Shown in pieces: positions 17,037 to 26,298 of a stretch of DNA of 64,000 nucleotides (its first letter is position 1; every line of letters starts with the position of its first letter). The stretch spans positions 1,488,001 to 1,552,000 of the forward strand of contig WGMG01000006.1 of assembly GCA_016125185.1 (NCBI GenBank), given 5' to 3'. Source of the stretch: Armatimonadota bacterium (GTDB lineage Bacteria > Armatimonadota > Fimbriimonadia > Fimbriimonadales > Fimbriimonadaceae). The notes below the pieces were generated by a model. The model saw only the letters and a program-made list of their open reading frames with translations. It made no database searches and was not told the origin of the DNA. Position numbers and translations under genes: made by a program.

Positions 17037-17888
17037 TTACTTCTTGACGATGTCGTTGTGACTAGCCGAGATGGCGGCAAAGATTTCGCCCTGCTCCTTG
17101 GCTGGTACCTTGTAGCCGTCAAGAACCTTTTTCAGGATGGCGGCAGCGGACTGCCATTCCTTCTCGGTGATGGCGAGGTTCTTGTGGGACTCCTTCATGC
17201 TCTTGCCCGTGTATTTGAACGGACCACCAGCGGCCATTGCCAACTGCTCGGTGACCAAATACTTCAGACCCGCAGCCGTGACCTTGCCCGATGTAAGCGA
17301 CTTCACGACGTTCTTATTACCCAGTTGAACCGGATCGGTAGCAAGCTGATCGATGAAGTCATTGACGACCATGCTGATCGGCACGATGCCACCCAAGCGG
17401 GCGTACAGCGACTGGGGGTTCGAAAAGGTCTCCTGCCCCGGCATGGCTGGCTGGGCCGCATCAAACTTCTTGAGGTAGAGCGATTTGAGTTCCAGGAAAT
17501 CCTTCTTGGAGATACCGGCCTTCGTAAAGGCATCCATGCGAATCATCCAAGCGTGCTCCCGCTCTTCGGGAGATAGCATCAGGGCCTTGTCAAGGGCGGC
17601 GATGTCAGTCGGCGGCATCTGCGGGCCACCGGCCACATTGGCGAGAAAGGCTGTCAGGCCAAACTTCATGATCGACTTCGGCGTCTGCTCGGCGTTCATT
17701 TTGACGTGGTCGTTCATTAGGAGCATCTTGTCGGAGAACTCCATGTCGATGCAGTTGCTGGCGCCTTGGGCGAGCTTATGGATGCCGATTCGGTCGTAGA
17801 GCGACTTCTTAACGGCATTCGCGCTACCGATGGCGGCCACCCCAAGGACGGCCAACGAGACGAGAATGTTGCGTGCTGTTTGCTTCAT
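17037..17888 (-). CDS. Secreted protein with two group-1 truncated-globin-like domains
   Basis: A 283-residue protein starting with a signal peptide (MKQTARNILVSLAVLGVAAIGSANA, cleavage near residue 25), so it is exported. The second half (about 165-283) looks like a truncated haemoglobin: SLYARLGGIVPISMVVNDFIDQL, then GGPFKYTGKSMKESHKNLAIT, which contains the expected proximal His. The first half (about 30-155) begins with the same SLYDRIG pattern but has lost the GG-x-Y-x-G-x3-M-x3-H block, so it is probably a degenerate duplicate that may not bind haem. The start is ATG 17888; 24 in-frame codons further upstream are not signal-like. A terminator follows. Role is unknown; haem binding is inferred. 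Confidence 0.75.
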   Translation of the reverse strand: MKQTARNILVSLAVLGVAAIGSANAVKKSLYDRIGIHKLAQGASNCIDMEFSDKMLLMNDHVKMNAEQTPKSIMKFGLTAFLANVAGGPQMPPTDIAALDKALMLSPEEREHAWMIRMDAFTKAGISKKDFLELKSLYLKKFDAAQPAMPGQETFSNPQSLYARLGGIVPISMVVNDFIDQLATDPVQLGNKNVVKSLTSGKVTAAGLKYLVTEQLAMAAGGPFKYTGKSMKESHKNLAITEKEWQSAAAILKKVLDGYKVPAKEQGEIFAAISASHNDIVKK

Positions 17889-18055
17889 TGCATAAGAATG
17901 AAACCAGTACGAAATGACCGCATCATTGACGGTTGCTGAACGAGAAATGAACATTCGCACGGCAACTTAGAACCGGACAATCAAAAAGGGTGGAAGGCTC
18001 CCCTAGCCCTTGCGAAGCACGCCCTAAGCGAAGCGTGCCCTAAGCCCTCGCGAAG

Positions 18056-18745
18056 CTAATCCTCAACCGCAAACCGATAGCCAAAGCCTCGAACCGTCTG
18101 GATCGCCTTCTTCCCCATCGCCTTCTCCAGCTTCGTCCGCAAGCGATACACGAAAACGTCCAGACTGTTCGAGTTGAACTCGTCGTCGTAGCCCCAAACC
18201 GACTCGAAAAGCTGTTCCCTCTCCAGTACCCGCCCAGAGTTCGCCATCAAATAATGCAGGAGCCGAAACTCCAGCGCCGTCAGCACCACGCGCTGGCCAT
18301 CCACCGTGGCCAAACGCTGATTCATATCCAGCGTCAGCGGCCCCACCGTCAGCGTCTCGGACTTATCGTCCTCGACCTTGTATTCCGAGGTCCGGCGCAG
18401 GCAAGCCCGAATGCGCGCCAAAAGCTCGCGTGCCTCGAAAGGCTTGGTGACATAGTCGTCCGCGCCAACCTCCAGACCGATGATCTTGTCGAGCAGATCG
18501 CTCCGGCTCGTCAGCATCAAAATCGGGAAAGTCCACTTGGTGCGAATGCGCCGACACAACGAGACCCCATCCTCATCCGGCAAACCAAGATCAAGGATCA
18601 AGAGCGAGGGCGCGTGCTCCGCAATCGCGGCAAAGCCTTGCTGCGCATTACATGCCTCGCGCACCACAAAGCTGTTCGCTTCCAGCAGTTGCTTCAGGCT
18701 GGACAGCAAGAACGGGTCGTCTTCGATGATCAATATTTCGCTCAT
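18056..18745 (-). CDS. OmpR/PhoB-family response regulator
   Basis: A 229-residue DNA-binding response regulator. The receiver domain (1-115) has the acidic pair in IIEDDPF, the phospho-acceptor Asp in LLILDLGLPDEDG and the Lys in DDYVTKPFEA. The winged-helix output domain (about 130-228) has the typical LTALEFRLLHYLMANSGRV and FVYRLRTKLEK...TVRGFGYRF pattern. It is translated first from nothing upstream but overlaps the stop of the kinase gene by ATGA (18742-18745), so kinase and regulator are coupled. Targets cannot be told from this window. Confidence 0.93.
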   Translation of the reverse strand: MSEILIIEDDPFLLSSLKQLLEANSFVVREACNAQQGFAAIAEHAPSLLILDLGLPDEDGVSLCRRIRTKWTFPILMLTSRSDLLDKIIGLEVGADDYVTKPFEARELLARIRACLRRTSEYKVEDDKSETLTVGPLTLDMNQRLATVDGQRVVLTALEFRLLHYLMANSGRVLEREQLFESVWGYDDEFNSNSLDVFVYRLRTKLEKAMGKKAIQTVRGFGYRFAVED

Positions 18746-20364
18746 TTCGCCCTCGGAAAAGTCACTTTCATAGTCGTCCCTCGCCCCACGTCGCTTTGGC
18801 AGTCGATGTTCCCCTTATGCTCAATCGCAATCTGCCGACAACTGTACAGCCCTAATCCGAACCCGTTCGACCGCGTCGAGGAGAACGGTTCGAACAAGCG
18901 GTTCCGAATCTCCTCCGAGATGCCCGGACCATTGTCGGACACCAACAGTACCACCTGCTCGTCATCAGCCTCAATGCAAATCGAAACCTTCCCGCCCGAG
19001 CCAACCGCGTTCAGCGAGTTCAAAAGCAGGTTGACGATCAAGTGCTCCAGCCGCCCTTCGTCGCCCATCACATACACCGAGTCGTCCGGCATCGACATCT
19101 CAAGCTCGACCTTCGAAATTCGAAATTGAGCCTGGATCAGGCTCAGCACCTTCTCCAGCACCATGCACAGGTCGAGGTGCTCCAGCACCGCCTTCTGCGG
19201 ACGCGCATAGCTCAATAGGCGGTGGGCCAGCACGTTGAACCGCCCCAAGGAATCCTGCACATAGTCCAGCGCTTTCTCCGGTTCATGCGATCCAAGCGAA
19301 ATCTGTACGCCAATCGACGACAAGATATTGCGGATATCATGCGCCACCGACGCGGCCAAAGTCCCCGTCACCGCCAGCTTTTCGCTTTGTACCAGTTTGT
19401 CCTGCGCCCCGCGAAGCTCCTCGGTGGTCGTCGCCAGCCAGTCTTCTAGCTTGCGGATGCGGGCTTCGCGCTCCAGTTCACTGCTAATGCGCATCGCCAA
19501 GACCGATAGAAAGTCAAGGTCGTCGTCGGTCAACCGCTCATCCGAGCGGTCGTCGAGGATGCACAGGGTCCCAATCGCATGACCCTCGGGATCATAAATC
19601 GGCACTCCCGCATACCGAGTAAAGCCCATTCGTAAGGGAAAGAGGTCGCGACACCGTTCGTCCAGGCGAGCATCCTGGATGATGAGTGGCTCCGATACCG
19701 CTAAGCAGAATTGGCAGAACGAATCCGTCAGGTCGTTCCCCCGAATGTTGGGCGCTCCCTCCGGCACGCCCGCCGCAGTATGGAAACGGAGAAACGCATC
19801 GTCGAGGATCGAAAGCAACGACACCGAGCCATAGAACACCGAAATCTTGTCGATGATCTTCTTGACGACCTGCGTCGGGTCGTGGTGGAACAAGATGGCG
19901 ATCTCGCTAAGGGCGGTCTGGTAGCGTTGTTTCTGCGAGCCCAGCGTCACGTCCAGAAACGTCCATAGCCGTGCCACCACTTCCCTTTGCTCGTTACGCA
20001 CAGGCCCTGTGTATCGGCGCAGAACCGTCTTCGGGTTCCGCAAAATCAGCTCGTCTTCCTGCTCTCGCGCAGGGTCAGCGTACACCTCATCCAGGTTCAC
20101 TTCCCACCCTTTCACATCGATGATCCGATCGCGAACCATCCTTCGGACGGCCATCACGTCGTTACGCAGGACCTTCTCGATCGAAATGCCAAACAGTTCG
20201 CCGAACTTGCCGTTGCAGATCAACGACTGATGCTCCAGGTCGGTAACCAGGATGCCGTAGTCCACCGCGCCCAAGACGGCGCGAAGCGAATGCTCGATCT
20301 CCGGCGGAAGCAGTTCGCGCATTCGTAATTCGTCTTGTCGTTCAGAGCGTCGGTCCAACGTCAT
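18742..20364 (-). CDS. Soluble PAS-GAF sensor histidine kinase
   Basis: A 540-residue kinase with no membrane helix, paired with the downstream response regulator. It has a PAS domain (about 25-150, ILVTDLEHQSLICNGKFGELFG), a GAF domain (about 170-310), and a short coiled-coil. The HisKA segment has the phospho-His in SVAHDIRNILSS (near 340), and the HATPase domain has the N box (NLLLNSLNAVG), DNGPGI and GFGLGLYSC. The Ile after His (HDIRN) is of the HDIRNxL type seen in kinases that also dephosphorylate their partner. The start at ATG 20364 gives a compact N-terminus; the longer frame has a basic, unlikely leader. The signal is unknown but cytoplasmic. Confidence 0.9.
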   Translation of the reverse strand: MTLDRRSERQDELRMRELLPPEIEHSLRAVLGAVDYGILVTDLEHQSLICNGKFGELFGISIEKVLRNDVMAVRRMVRDRIIDVKGWEVNLDEVYADPAREQEDELILRNPKTVLRRYTGPVRNEQREVVARLWTFLDVTLGSQKQRYQTALSEIAILFHHDPTQVVKKIIDKISVFYGSVSLLSILDDAFLRFHTAAGVPEGAPNIRGNDLTDSFCQFCLAVSEPLIIQDARLDERCRDLFPLRMGFTRYAGVPIYDPEGHAIGTLCILDDRSDERLTDDDLDFLSVLAMRISSELEREARIRKLEDWLATTTEELRGAQDKLVQSEKLAVTGTLAASVAHDIRNILSSIGVQISLGSHEPEKALDYVQDSLGRFNVLAHRLLSYARPQKAVLEHLDLCMVLEKVLSLIQAQFRISKVELEMSMPDDSVYVMGDEGRLEHLIVNLLLNSLNAVGSGGKVSICIEADDEQVVLLVSDNGPGISEEIRNRLFEPFSSTRSNGFGLGLYSCRQIAIEHKGNIDCQSDVGRGTTMKVTFPRAK

Positions 20365-20656
20365 AAAGATAGCGGGTCGCGAGACTTTTCGGTAGAGTCT
20401 TCTTCTTCTTTCTCCGTTTCTTCCGTGGTATCGCACCGAAGCATCTGAATAATCCCTTCGCTTGGCGAGCCTTCTGGGGTTCCGGCGTCGGAGATGGCGA
20501 TGGTGCGGAGCCGGGCTTTAGAGTTGGGTTCGGTATCCATTGGCGATTGCCCTCTAGGATAGATGCCGAACCTGAACGGATTCTGAACGCTTCTCGAATG
20601 TCCGGTGAATCCATCAACCTAGCGAGTCTGCTCACATCTGCCGATAATCAAGCCTT

Positions 20657-21085
20657 GTGAGGAAGCGAAGAGCCTTTACGCTGGTGGAGCTATTGATTGT
20701 CATCATTATCATGGCCGTCATCACCACGATTGCGATTCCTAAGTTCGCCGACTCCAATCTTCGCGCCAAAGAAGCTCGCCTGAAGGCCTACTTGCACCTT
20801 TTGCGCGACGCCACCAACCGATTTCACGCCGACACCAATCTGTGGCCCAAAAGCGCCGACCTGCTGAACGGCACCACGCCTACGCAGGGCTACGACGACA
20901 CGGGCACACTCAAAAATATCACGTCCGGCACCTATTTTGGACCGTACATGGACAAGAACAACATGAAGCTGGAGATCACCGGCGTCGGCCTTGGCTATGG
21001 CACCGGTTCGCCGTACCAGGTCGGCTCTTGGCGGCTGACCGGCAGTGGCGTAGCCCTTGACGGCACCGCCTACAGCAGTTGGTAA
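20657..21085 (+). CDS. Type II secretion/type IV pilin-like prepilin (GspG-like)
   Basis: A 142-residue protein with a class III signal: basic MRKRRA, then FTLVELLIVIIIMAVITTIA with Glu at position +5 after the cleavage site (A before F rather than the more usual G). The rest is a small globular domain with a GspG-like order: LRAKEARLKAYLHLLRDATNRFHADTN, then WPKSADLL and Gly-rich loops. It is probably processed by a prepilin peptidase and assembled into a pseudopilus. No secretion genes are adjacent, so its machine is elsewhere. The start is GTG 20657; a GATAAT lies 8 nt upstream and no ribosome binding site is seen, fitting leaderless initiation. Confidence 0.8.
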   Translation: MRKRRAFTLVELLIVIIIMAVITTIAIPKFADSNLRAKEARLKAYLHLLRDATNRFHADTNLWPKSADLLNGTTPTQGYDDTGTLKNITSGTYFGPYMDKNNMKLEITGVGLGYGTGSPYQVGSWRLTGSGVALDGTAYSSW

Positions 21086-21120
21086 AGAAAGAAGCCCCGC
21101 GGCCAACGCCACGAGGCTTC
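21084..21120 (-). terminator. Terminator of the ribosomal protein operon
   Basis: On the minus strand, a 13-bp stem (GAAGCCTCGTGGC / GCCGCGGGGCTTC, with two G-U pairs and a GTTG loop) is followed by TTTCTTT. It lies 24 bp after the rplE stop, so the ribosomal operon ends here. The T-tract overlaps the last bases of the convergent prepilin-like gene. Confidence 0.85.
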
Positions 21121-21144
21121 GATTCATTCTCCAGTTCTTAAGAT

Positions 21145-21741
21145 TTACTTTTCGCGGATCGGGAGACCCATCGCCTTCAAAAAGACGCGAGCTTCTTCGT
21201 CCGTCTTGGCCGTCGTGCAGAACACGATGTCCATACCGCGGATGCGGTCGAAGTTGTCGTACGGAATTTCAGGGAACACCAACTGCTCCTTCAGGCCGAT
21301 GGCATAGTTGCCGCGACCGTCGAAGGACTTGGGCGAGAGACCCTGGAAGTCTCGGATACGGGGGAGGACGACCGAAGCCAATCGGTCGAAGAAGTAGTAC
21401 ATTCGCTCGCCGCGCAGAGTGACCTTACATCCGATCTTCATGCCCTCGCGGAGCTTAAAGTTCGAAATCGCCTTTCGAGCGACGGTCGCCACCGGCTTCT
21501 GGCCAGCGATGGTCTGGAGGTCGCGAAGCGAGTTCTCCAGGTTCTTGCTGTCCTTATCGGTCGAGCCGGTACCCATGTTGATGACGATCTTGTCCAACTT
21601 GGGAAGCTGCATGGACGACTTGTACTTGAACTGCTCCTGCATTTTCGGAGCAACTTCCTTTGCGTACTTCTCGCGCAGTCGCGACTTCGGCAGGGCGCCG
21701 GACGGTGCGTTCGAAGCGGATTCTTCTTTTTTCTTTGCCAT
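21145..21741 (-). CDS. rplE: 50S ribosomal protein L5
   Basis: L5 binds 5S rRNA and sits in the central protuberance of the large subunit. The 198-residue protein has the family core [12 protein letters not shown], the segment [15 protein letters not shown], then [22 protein letters not shown] and the end [25 protein letters not shown]. It carries a short extra Lys/Ser-rich N-terminus of about 18 residues. It is the last gene of the operon, 51 bp after rplX. Normally rpsN/rpsZ, rpsH and rplF follow; here a terminator follows instead. Confidence 0.97.
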   Translation of the reverse strand: MAKKKEESASNAPSGALPKSRLREKYAKEVAPKMQEQFKYKSSMQLPKLDKIVINMGTGSTDKDSKNLENSLRDLQTIAGQKPVATVARKAISNFKLREGMKIGCKVTLRGERMYYFFDRLASVVLPRIRDFQGLSPKSFDGRGNYAIGLKEQLVFPEIPYDNFDRIRGMDIVFCTTAKTDEEARVFLKAMGLPIREK

Positions 21742-21792
21742 TGTTCTTTTGCCTGAGTTCTGACCAGGCGGTCATTGACGGGGGCTTTCGCC

Positions 21793-22194
21793 TTACTTCG
21801 TGTCGTCGGTCTTGATGACCGTGCCGCTCTTCTTTGCGTAGCGGACCAGGCTGTCGCCTTCCTTCTTCTTACCCACGCGGGTCGGCTGGCCGGTCTTCGG
21901 GTCCAGCACCATCACGTTGGAGATGTGGATCGGAGCCGGGAGCGCGATTCGTGCGCTTCGCTCACCCTGGGTTCGCGCCTTTCGGTGCTTGATGACCTGG
22001 TTCAACGGAAGCGGCTGCTCCGGATTCTCCGGGTTCTCCTTCAGGACGATAACCTTGTTCTCCTTCGGGCTCACGGCGGCGACGAAACCGACTTCGCCTT
22101 TGTCCTTGCCGGCGATGATCATAACCTTATCGCCGCGTCGGATCTTCAGCTTGATCGGCTTTGCAAGTCTCTTAAGTTCTGCTTTCGTTGGCAT
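21793..22194 (-). CDS. rplX: 50S ribosomal protein L24
   Basis: L24 is an early assembly protein of the large subunit. The KOW motif is seen as KIRRGDKVMIIAGKDKGEVG, followed by HISNVMVLDPKTGQPTRVG. At 133 residues it is longer than the usual 100-110, with about 14 extra N-terminal residues and a short insertion (NPENPEQPLP). The ATG overlaps the last A of the rplN stop codon (TAATG), showing translational coupling. Confidence 0.96.
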   Translation of the reverse strand: MPTKAELKRLAKPIKLKIRRGDKVMIIAGKDKGEVGFVAAVSPKENKVIVLKENPENPEQPLPLNQVIKHRKARTQGERSARIALPAPIHISNVMVLDPKTGQPTRVGKKKEGDSLVRYAKKSGTVIKTDDTK

Positions 22195-22565
22195 TACAGC
22201 ACCTCTGGTGCGAGCGAAACGATCTTCATGAAGTTCGCGTCGCGAAGTTCGCGAGCCACCGGGCCGAAGATTCGGGTGCCGCGAGGCTCATTGTTGGCGG
22301 GGTTGATCACCACGCAAGCGTTTTCGTCGAACCGCAGGGTGCTGCCATCCACACGGCGGCAGGCCTTTTTGGTTCGAACGATCACGGCGCGGACAACATC
22401 GCCTTTCTTAACCGGCATGTTGGGAGTGGCGGACTTCACCGCAGCCACGATCACGTCTCCGACGCGTCCGTAGCGCGGCTGAGAACCCTTCAGAACGCGA
22501 ATACACATCACTTCGCGCGCTCCCGAGTTATCTGCTACTTTCAATCTTGTGAATTGCTGAATCAT
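22194..22565 (-). CDS. rplN: 50S ribosomal protein L14
   Basis: L14 lies at the subunit interface, contacting 16S rRNA helix 14. The 123-residue sequence is a complete family member: [19 protein letters not shown] at the start, [15 protein letters not shown] in the middle and [20 protein letters not shown] at the end. It is separated from rpsQ by an unusual 105-bp spacer that contains an 8-bp perfect hairpin (22635-22660). The ATG is preceded by a purine-rich stretch. Confidence 0.97.
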   Translation of the reverse strand: MIQQFTRLKVADNSGAREVMCIRVLKGSQPRYGRVGDVIVAAVKSATPNMPVKKGDVVRAVIVRTKKACRRVDGSTLRFDENACVVINPANNEPRGTRIFGPVARELRDANFMKIVSLAPEVL

Positions 22566-22634
22566 TTTTCTTCGGTTAAAATTCCTTTTTCAGAGGCCAT
22601 TCCCAGCCGAAGCCGGGGGTAGGCGTGAGATCTC

Positions 22635-22660
22635 GTCCTCTCCGCCGAAGCCGAGAGGAC
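22635..22660. other. Hairpin in the rpsQ-rplN spacer
   Basis: GTCCTCTC and GAGAGGAC form a perfect 8-bp stem with a 10-nt loop in the middle of the 105-bp spacer between rpsQ and rplN. No U-tract follows, so it is not a simple terminator. It may set mRNA processing or attenuation inside the operon, or be a small palindromic repeat. Confidence 0.55.
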
Positions 22661-22670
22661 CGTCGTTCCG

Positions 22671-22937
22671 TTACTTGACCTTTTCGAGAATCTGAGTGAC
22701 TCGCCATCGCTTATCTCGCGAAATTGGGCGGGTCTCCATAATCTCCACGCGGTCTCCTTCGTCACAGCCGAGCAGGTCATGGGCTTTGAACTTTTCAGTT
22801 CGAATAACGACCTTGCGGTACAGCGGGTGCTCGATACGCCGTTCGACTCGAACGACCACCGTCTTCTGCATTTTATTGCTGACGACGATGCCTTCCCGGA
22901 CCTTTCGTCTGTTTCGAGGCGCTTGGGATTCTGCCAT
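22671..22937 (-). CDS. rpsQ: 30S ribosomal protein S17
   Basis: S17 is a primary 16S rRNA-binding protein with an OB fold. The 88-residue protein shows [20 protein letters not shown], the conserved [18 protein letters not shown] and the end [20 protein letters not shown]. The start ATG 22937 overlaps the rpmC stop by one base (TGATG); a TTG directly before it was not chosen. Confidence 0.97.
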   Translation of the reverse strand: MAESQAPRNRRKVREGIVVSNKMQKTVVVRVERRIEHPLYRKVVIRTEKFKAHDLLGCDEGDRVEIMETRPISRDKRWRVTQILEKVK

Positions 22938-23143
22938 CAATTGCTACCTCTGTTCTTTTCAGTGATGACGGTCAAAATCCGGGCGATGTTGTGTCGTCGG
23001 ACTTTGAAACTGGTGGTGTCGGTCAGCTGCCGGAAGACAAGATCACGGCGAGCTTTGTACATTGCTGCACGCTCGTCATGGATCATTTGCTCCAGTTCGG
23101 CAACTGATTTCTCGCGAAGTTCTTTAGCTTTGAAGTTCTTCAT
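22937..23143 (-). CDS. rpmC: 50S ribosomal protein L29
   Basis: L29 is a small two-helix protein near the exit of the peptide tunnel. The 68-residue sequence has [21 protein letters not shown] at the start and the conserved [16 protein letters not shown] at the end. It begins 14 bp after the stop of rplP and is coupled to rpsQ by overlapping stop and start codons. Confidence 0.95.
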   Translation of the reverse strand: MKNFKAKELREKSVAELEQMIHDERAAMYKARRDLVFRQLTDTTSFKVRRHNIARILTVITEKNRGSN

Positions 23144-23157
23144 GTTTGTCAGCGCCG

Positions 23158-23646
23158 TTATTCGGCGGCCTCCTCGGTGGTGGTCGTCGTATAGTTGCCG
23201 CCGATGTTGTTGGCTCGCAGTTCGGCTTCCAATTCATCCTTGGTGTAGAACTTGCATCGCATCGGCATCTTGTAGATGGCCAAGCGCATCGCTTCTCGAG
23301 CCAGTTCGACCGGAACGCCGTTCATTTCGAACAGCACTCGGCCAGGCTTCACGACGGCTACCCATCCCTCGACGCCGGCTTTACCCTTACCCATACGGGT
23401 TTCGAGCGGCTTCTTGGTGTACGACTTGTGAGGGAAGATTCGAATCCAGACCTTACCACCTCGTTTGATGTGGCGGGTCATGGCGATACGAGCGGCTTCG
23501 ATTTGTCGGCTCGTAACCCACGCCGGCTCCTGAGCGACGATGGCGAAATCGCCAAAGTCGATGTGGTTGCCTTGCGTCGACAGTCCCTTCATGCGACCGC
23601 GAAACATCTTTCGTCGGCCTTCTTTAACTCGCTTCGGCATTAACAT
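23158..23646 (-). CDS. rplP: 50S ribosomal protein L16
   Basis: L16 helps form the A-site and is needed for late assembly of the large subunit. The start at ATG 23646 overlaps the rpsC stop (TAATG) and gives MLMPKRVK, matching the family's usual ML-PKR opening better than the second ATG at 23640. The core includes [18 protein letters not shown], then [21 protein letters not shown] and [23 protein letters not shown] Thr/Glu-rich tail ([12 protein letters not shown]) makes it longer (162) than the usual about 140 residues. Confidence 0.97.
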   Translation of the reverse strand: MLMPKRVKEGRRKMFRGRMKGLSTQGNHIDFGDFAIVAQEPAWVTSRQIEAARIAMTRHIKRGGKVWIRIFPHKSYTKKPLETRMGKGKAGVEGWVAVVKPGRVLFEMNGVPVELAREAMRLAIYKMPMRCKFYTKDELEAELRANNIGGNYTTTTTEEAAE

Positions 23647-24491
23647 TAGCTTTCACTTCCTTCGGTTGCCACCGGAGCGGCAGGTTCTTCAGCCGGAGCT
23701 GGAGCCGGTGCCGGCGCCGGAGCAGATTCGGTCTTGGTCGAAGCGAAGGCTCGTCGATCGCCGCGGTCGCCGCGATCTTCTCGCGTTCGTCGCTGTCGCT
23801 CTTCCTGCTGGCTCTGAACGATCGCATCAAGCTCTCGAAGTCGCTTTTCGGGAAGAACCTCACCCTTGTAGATCCACACTTTGCATCCGATGATGCCGTA
23901 GATCGTATGGGCTTCGGCGAAGCCGTAGTCGATGTCGGCACGAAGCGTGTGAAGCGGCACCTTGCCGTTCATGTCGCCTTCGGTTCGAGCGATTTCAGAA
24001 CCGCCCAATCGTCCGGAGACCTGAATCTTGATACCGCGGCCGTTCAGGCGGACCACTCGGGTCATAGCCTGTCGCATGGCGCGTCGGTGGCTGATTCGCT
24101 TTTCGAGCTGAGCGCAAACATTCTCGGCAACGATCTGAGCATCGAGTTCCGGCTGGCGGACCTCGCTGACGTTGACCTGAACGACGAGCGTCTCGTCGGT
24201 CTTTCGAACTCGCCTATTCAGCGTGTCCGTCAGTTCGTCGATGCCCTTACCGCCTCGGCCGATGATCGCACCAGGGCGAGCCGTGAAGATGTTGACCTTC
24301 AGTCGGTTAGCCGCTCGCTCAATCTCGACTCGGCTGACGTTTCCGAGGCCGACTCGCTTCTTGATATAAGCACGGATATCGTGGTCCAGCTTAACGGCGT
24401 CCGCGTATCCCTTCTTTTTGTAGAACCAGTGGCTGTCGTGGCCTCGAATGATGCCGACGCGCAGACCAACAGGATGTATTTTTTGTCCCAT
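23646..24491 (-). CDS. rpsC: 30S ribosomal protein S3 with extended C-terminal tail
   Basis: S3 lies at the mRNA entry channel of the small subunit. The normal domains are intact: [19 protein letters not shown] at the start, the KH domain with [16 protein letters not shown], and the C-terminal domain with [12 protein letters not shown] and [16 protein letters not shown]. After about residue 220 comes a 60-residue tail: first a charged stretch ([11 protein letters not shown]), then Ala/Pro repeats and an acidic end. The total is 281 residues against the usual 210-240. The start overlaps the rplV stop (TAATG). Confidence 0.97.
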   Translation of the reverse strand: MGQKIHPVGLRVGIIRGHDSHWFYKKKGYADAVKLDHDIRAYIKKRVGLGNVSRVEIERAANRLKVNIFTARPGAIIGRGGKGIDELTDTLNRRVRKTDETLVVQVNVSEVRQPELDAQIVAENVCAQLEKRISHRRAMRQAMTRVVRLNGRGIKIQVSGRLGGSEIARTEGDMNGKVPLHTLRADIDYGFAEAHTIYGIIGCKVWIYKGEVLPEKRLRELDAIVQSQQEERQRRTREDRGDRGDRRAFASTKTESAPAPAPAPAPAEEPAAPVATEGSES

Positions 24492-25066
24492 TAGTTTTCG
24501 GTGCTCTCCTCAGAGGTCTCTTCGCTTGCGGCGGGAGTCTCTTCCGTGGCAGGCGCGTCAGCCTGCTCGACAACAGTTTCTTCCACGGCTTCCACTGCCG
24601 GAGTCTCTTCGACCACCGGCGCGGCTTCTTCAGCCGGAGCGGCCTTGGCTTCGGTCTTCTTCTTGGCCTTAACCGATCCAAAGGTCGGTCGCGGCTTGGC
24701 CTTGGTTCCGTGCGGCTTGACGGCGGCTTGCGGCTCGAATTCTTCGACGACGACCGTGATATGGCTCGTCTTCTTCAGAATTCGGTTTGCTCGTCCCATC
24801 GACCGGGCTTGAATTCGCTTGATGTGCGGTCCTTCGTTCACTTCGATTCGAGCGATCTTCAGACCTTCGGGAGCGAGATTGTTGTTCTCGGCCGCGTTAG
24901 CGACGGCGGAGACCAGCACTCGTCGAAGGTAGTAAGCGCCCTTACTGCTGTGGTATCGAAGCTTGTTGGCCGCGTGGCTGACCGGCATTCCCTTGACTTC
25001 GTCCGCGACGATTCGCACCTTTCGAGGCTGAACGCGAACATATTTAGCTGTAGCTTTAACTTCCAT
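24491..25066 (-). CDS. rplV: 50S ribosomal protein L22 with long acidic tail
   Basis: L22 lines the peptide exit tunnel with its beta-hairpin loop. The first 112 residues are normal: [20 protein letters not shown], then [20 protein letters not shown] and [18 protein letters not shown]. About 80 further residues are low complexity: a basic linker ([17 protein letters not shown]) followed by a long Glu/Ala/Val/Pro/Thr-rich acidic end. The usual family length is 110-120, so the tail (total 191) is a clear addition. Such a tail would project from the solvent side of the large subunit. It starts 11 bp after rpsS. Confidence 0.97.
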   Translation of the reverse strand: MEVKATAKYVRVQPRKVRIVADEVKGMPVSHAANKLRYHSSKGAYYLRRVLVSAVANAAENNNLAPEGLKIARIEVNEGPHIKRIQARSMGRANRILKKTSHITVVVEEFEPQAAVKPHGTKAKPRPTFGSVKAKKKTEAKAAPAEEAAPVVEETPAVEAVEETVVEQADAPATEETPAASEETSEESTEN

Positions 25067-25077
25067 CGTTGAACCTC

Positions 25078-25365
25078 TTAGCGGAGCCTAACTCCTCGCT
25101 CAGGGATGCCGCCGGCATGGCCCTTATACGTACGCGTCGGTGCAAATTCGCCAAGCTTGTGACCGATCATGTTTTCCGTCACAAACACGGGAACGTGCTT
25201 TCGACCATCGTGAACCGCGATCGTGTGCCCAATCATCTCGGGGATGATGGTCGACCGGCGGCTCCAGGTCTTAATAAGATTTTTTTGGTTCGACTCGTTC
25301 ATCTTCGCCACCTTTTGCATCAGGTGATCGTCGACGAAATAGCCTTTCTTTAATGATCTTCCCAT
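25078..25365 (-). CDS. rpsS: 30S ribosomal protein S19
   Basis: S19 sits in the head of the small subunit and contacts the A-site tRNA region and L5. The 95-residue protein is a complete family member: [18 protein letters not shown] at the start, [21 protein letters not shown] in two adjoining parts, and [15 protein letters not shown] near the end. It is preceded by a 96-bp spacer after rplB and followed 11 bp later by rplV. Confidence 0.97.
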   Translation of the reverse strand: MGRSLKKGYFVDDHLMQKVAKMNESNQKNLIKTWSRRSTIIPEMIGHTIAVHDGRKHVPVFVTENMIGHKLGEFAPTRTYKGHAGGIPERGVRLR

Positions 25366-25426
25366 TGATTATCCTGTGTTAACCTTCGCCTGAACTTATT
25401 CAGAACGGGCAGTGCACGAGGAGCTG

Positions 25427-25449
25427 TCCCTCCCACAAATGGGAAGGGA
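25427..25449. other. Hairpin in the rplB-rpsS spacer
   Basis: TCCCTCCCA and TGGGAAGGGA pair with one bulge around a CAAA loop in the 96-bp spacer between rplB and rpsS. Most other junctions of this operon overlap or are separated by under 15 bp, so this spacer stands out. No U-tract follows. It may be a processing or attenuation site. Confidence 0.5.
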
Positions 25450-25461
25450 CGAACTCAAACT

Positions 25462-26295
25462 TTACTTGCCTTTGCGTCTCCTCACAATGAAGCGATCTGT
25501 TCGCTTATTGCTTCGGGTCTTCTCGCCCAGAGCCTTGTTGCCCCATCGGTCGACCGGACCCTTTCGGCGTCCAACCGGAGACTTGGCTTCACCACCACCG
25601 TGTGGGTGGTCGCGTGGGCTCTTGACAACGCCTCGGACGTGCGGCTTGCGGCCCAGTCCACGGCTCTTACCGGCCTTACCGAGCGATTCGTTTTCGTGCT
25701 CGGCGTTGCCGACCTCGCCAACAGTCGCGCGGCAGGTGTTGTGAACCATTCGCATTTCGCCGGAAGGCAGTCGGAGCGTGACGTAGGAACCTTCTTTCGC
25801 CATCACCTGCGCAGAAGCGCCGGCCGAGCGAACCATCTGGCCACCGCGACCCGGCTGAAGCTCGACGTTGTGGACGAGCGTACCGAGCGGGATGTTCTTC
25901 AGCGGAAGTGCGTTACCCGGAAGGATATCCGCCTCAGGACCGCTGTAGATCTTCTGGCCGACAGTGACGTTGCGGGCGGCGAGGATGTATCGCTTCTCGC
26001 CGTCTGCGTAGTGCAGAAGCGCGATGCGGCACGTGCGGTTCGGATCGTATTCGATCGCGGCGACCGTCGCCTCAACTCCGTCCTTTTGTCGCTTGAAGTC
26101 GATGATTCGGTAGCGTCGCTTGTTTCCACCGCCACGGTTGGCCATGGTCAATCGGCCATAGCTGTTGCGGCCGCCGGACTTCGACAGCGCGGCGGTCAAG
26201 CTCTTTTCCGGCTTGCCCTTGGTCACTTCCGCGTAGGTCGAAACCGCTTGGAAGCGTCGTCCCGGAGAGGTTGGTTTTAATCGTCGTACTGGCAT
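25462..26295 (-). CDS. rplB: 50S ribosomal protein L2
   Basis: L2 is a universal large-subunit protein close to the peptidyl transferase centre and needed for subunit joining. The 277-residue protein has [20 protein letters not shown], the RNA-binding [15 protein letters not shown] and [21 protein letters not shown] (in two parts), and [15 protein letters not shown] with the critical His residues. The stretch just before it reads RGVVKSPRD where most bacteria have RG-AMNPVD, a mild deviation. It starts 3 bp after the rplW stop. Confidence 0.97.
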   Translation of the reverse strand: MPVRRLKPTSPGRRFQAVSTYAEVTKGKPEKSLTAALSKSGGRNSYGRLTMANRGGGNKRRYRIIDFKRQKDGVEATVAAIEYDPNRTCRIALLHYADGEKRYILAARNVTVGQKIYSGPEADILPGNALPLKNIPLGTLVHNVELQPGRGGQMVRSAGASAQVMAKEGSYVTLRLPSGEMRMVHNTCRATVGEVGNAEHENESLGKAGKSRGLGRKPHVRGVVKSPRDHPHGGGEAKSPVGRRKGPVDRWGNKALGEKTRSNKRTDRFIVRRRKGK

Positions 26296-26298
26296 GGT

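Noticed and set aside
20342-20635. Minus-strand open frame of 97 codons upstream of the histidine kinase
   Set aside because: Basic, low-complexity product overlapping the kinase start; no ribosome binding site.
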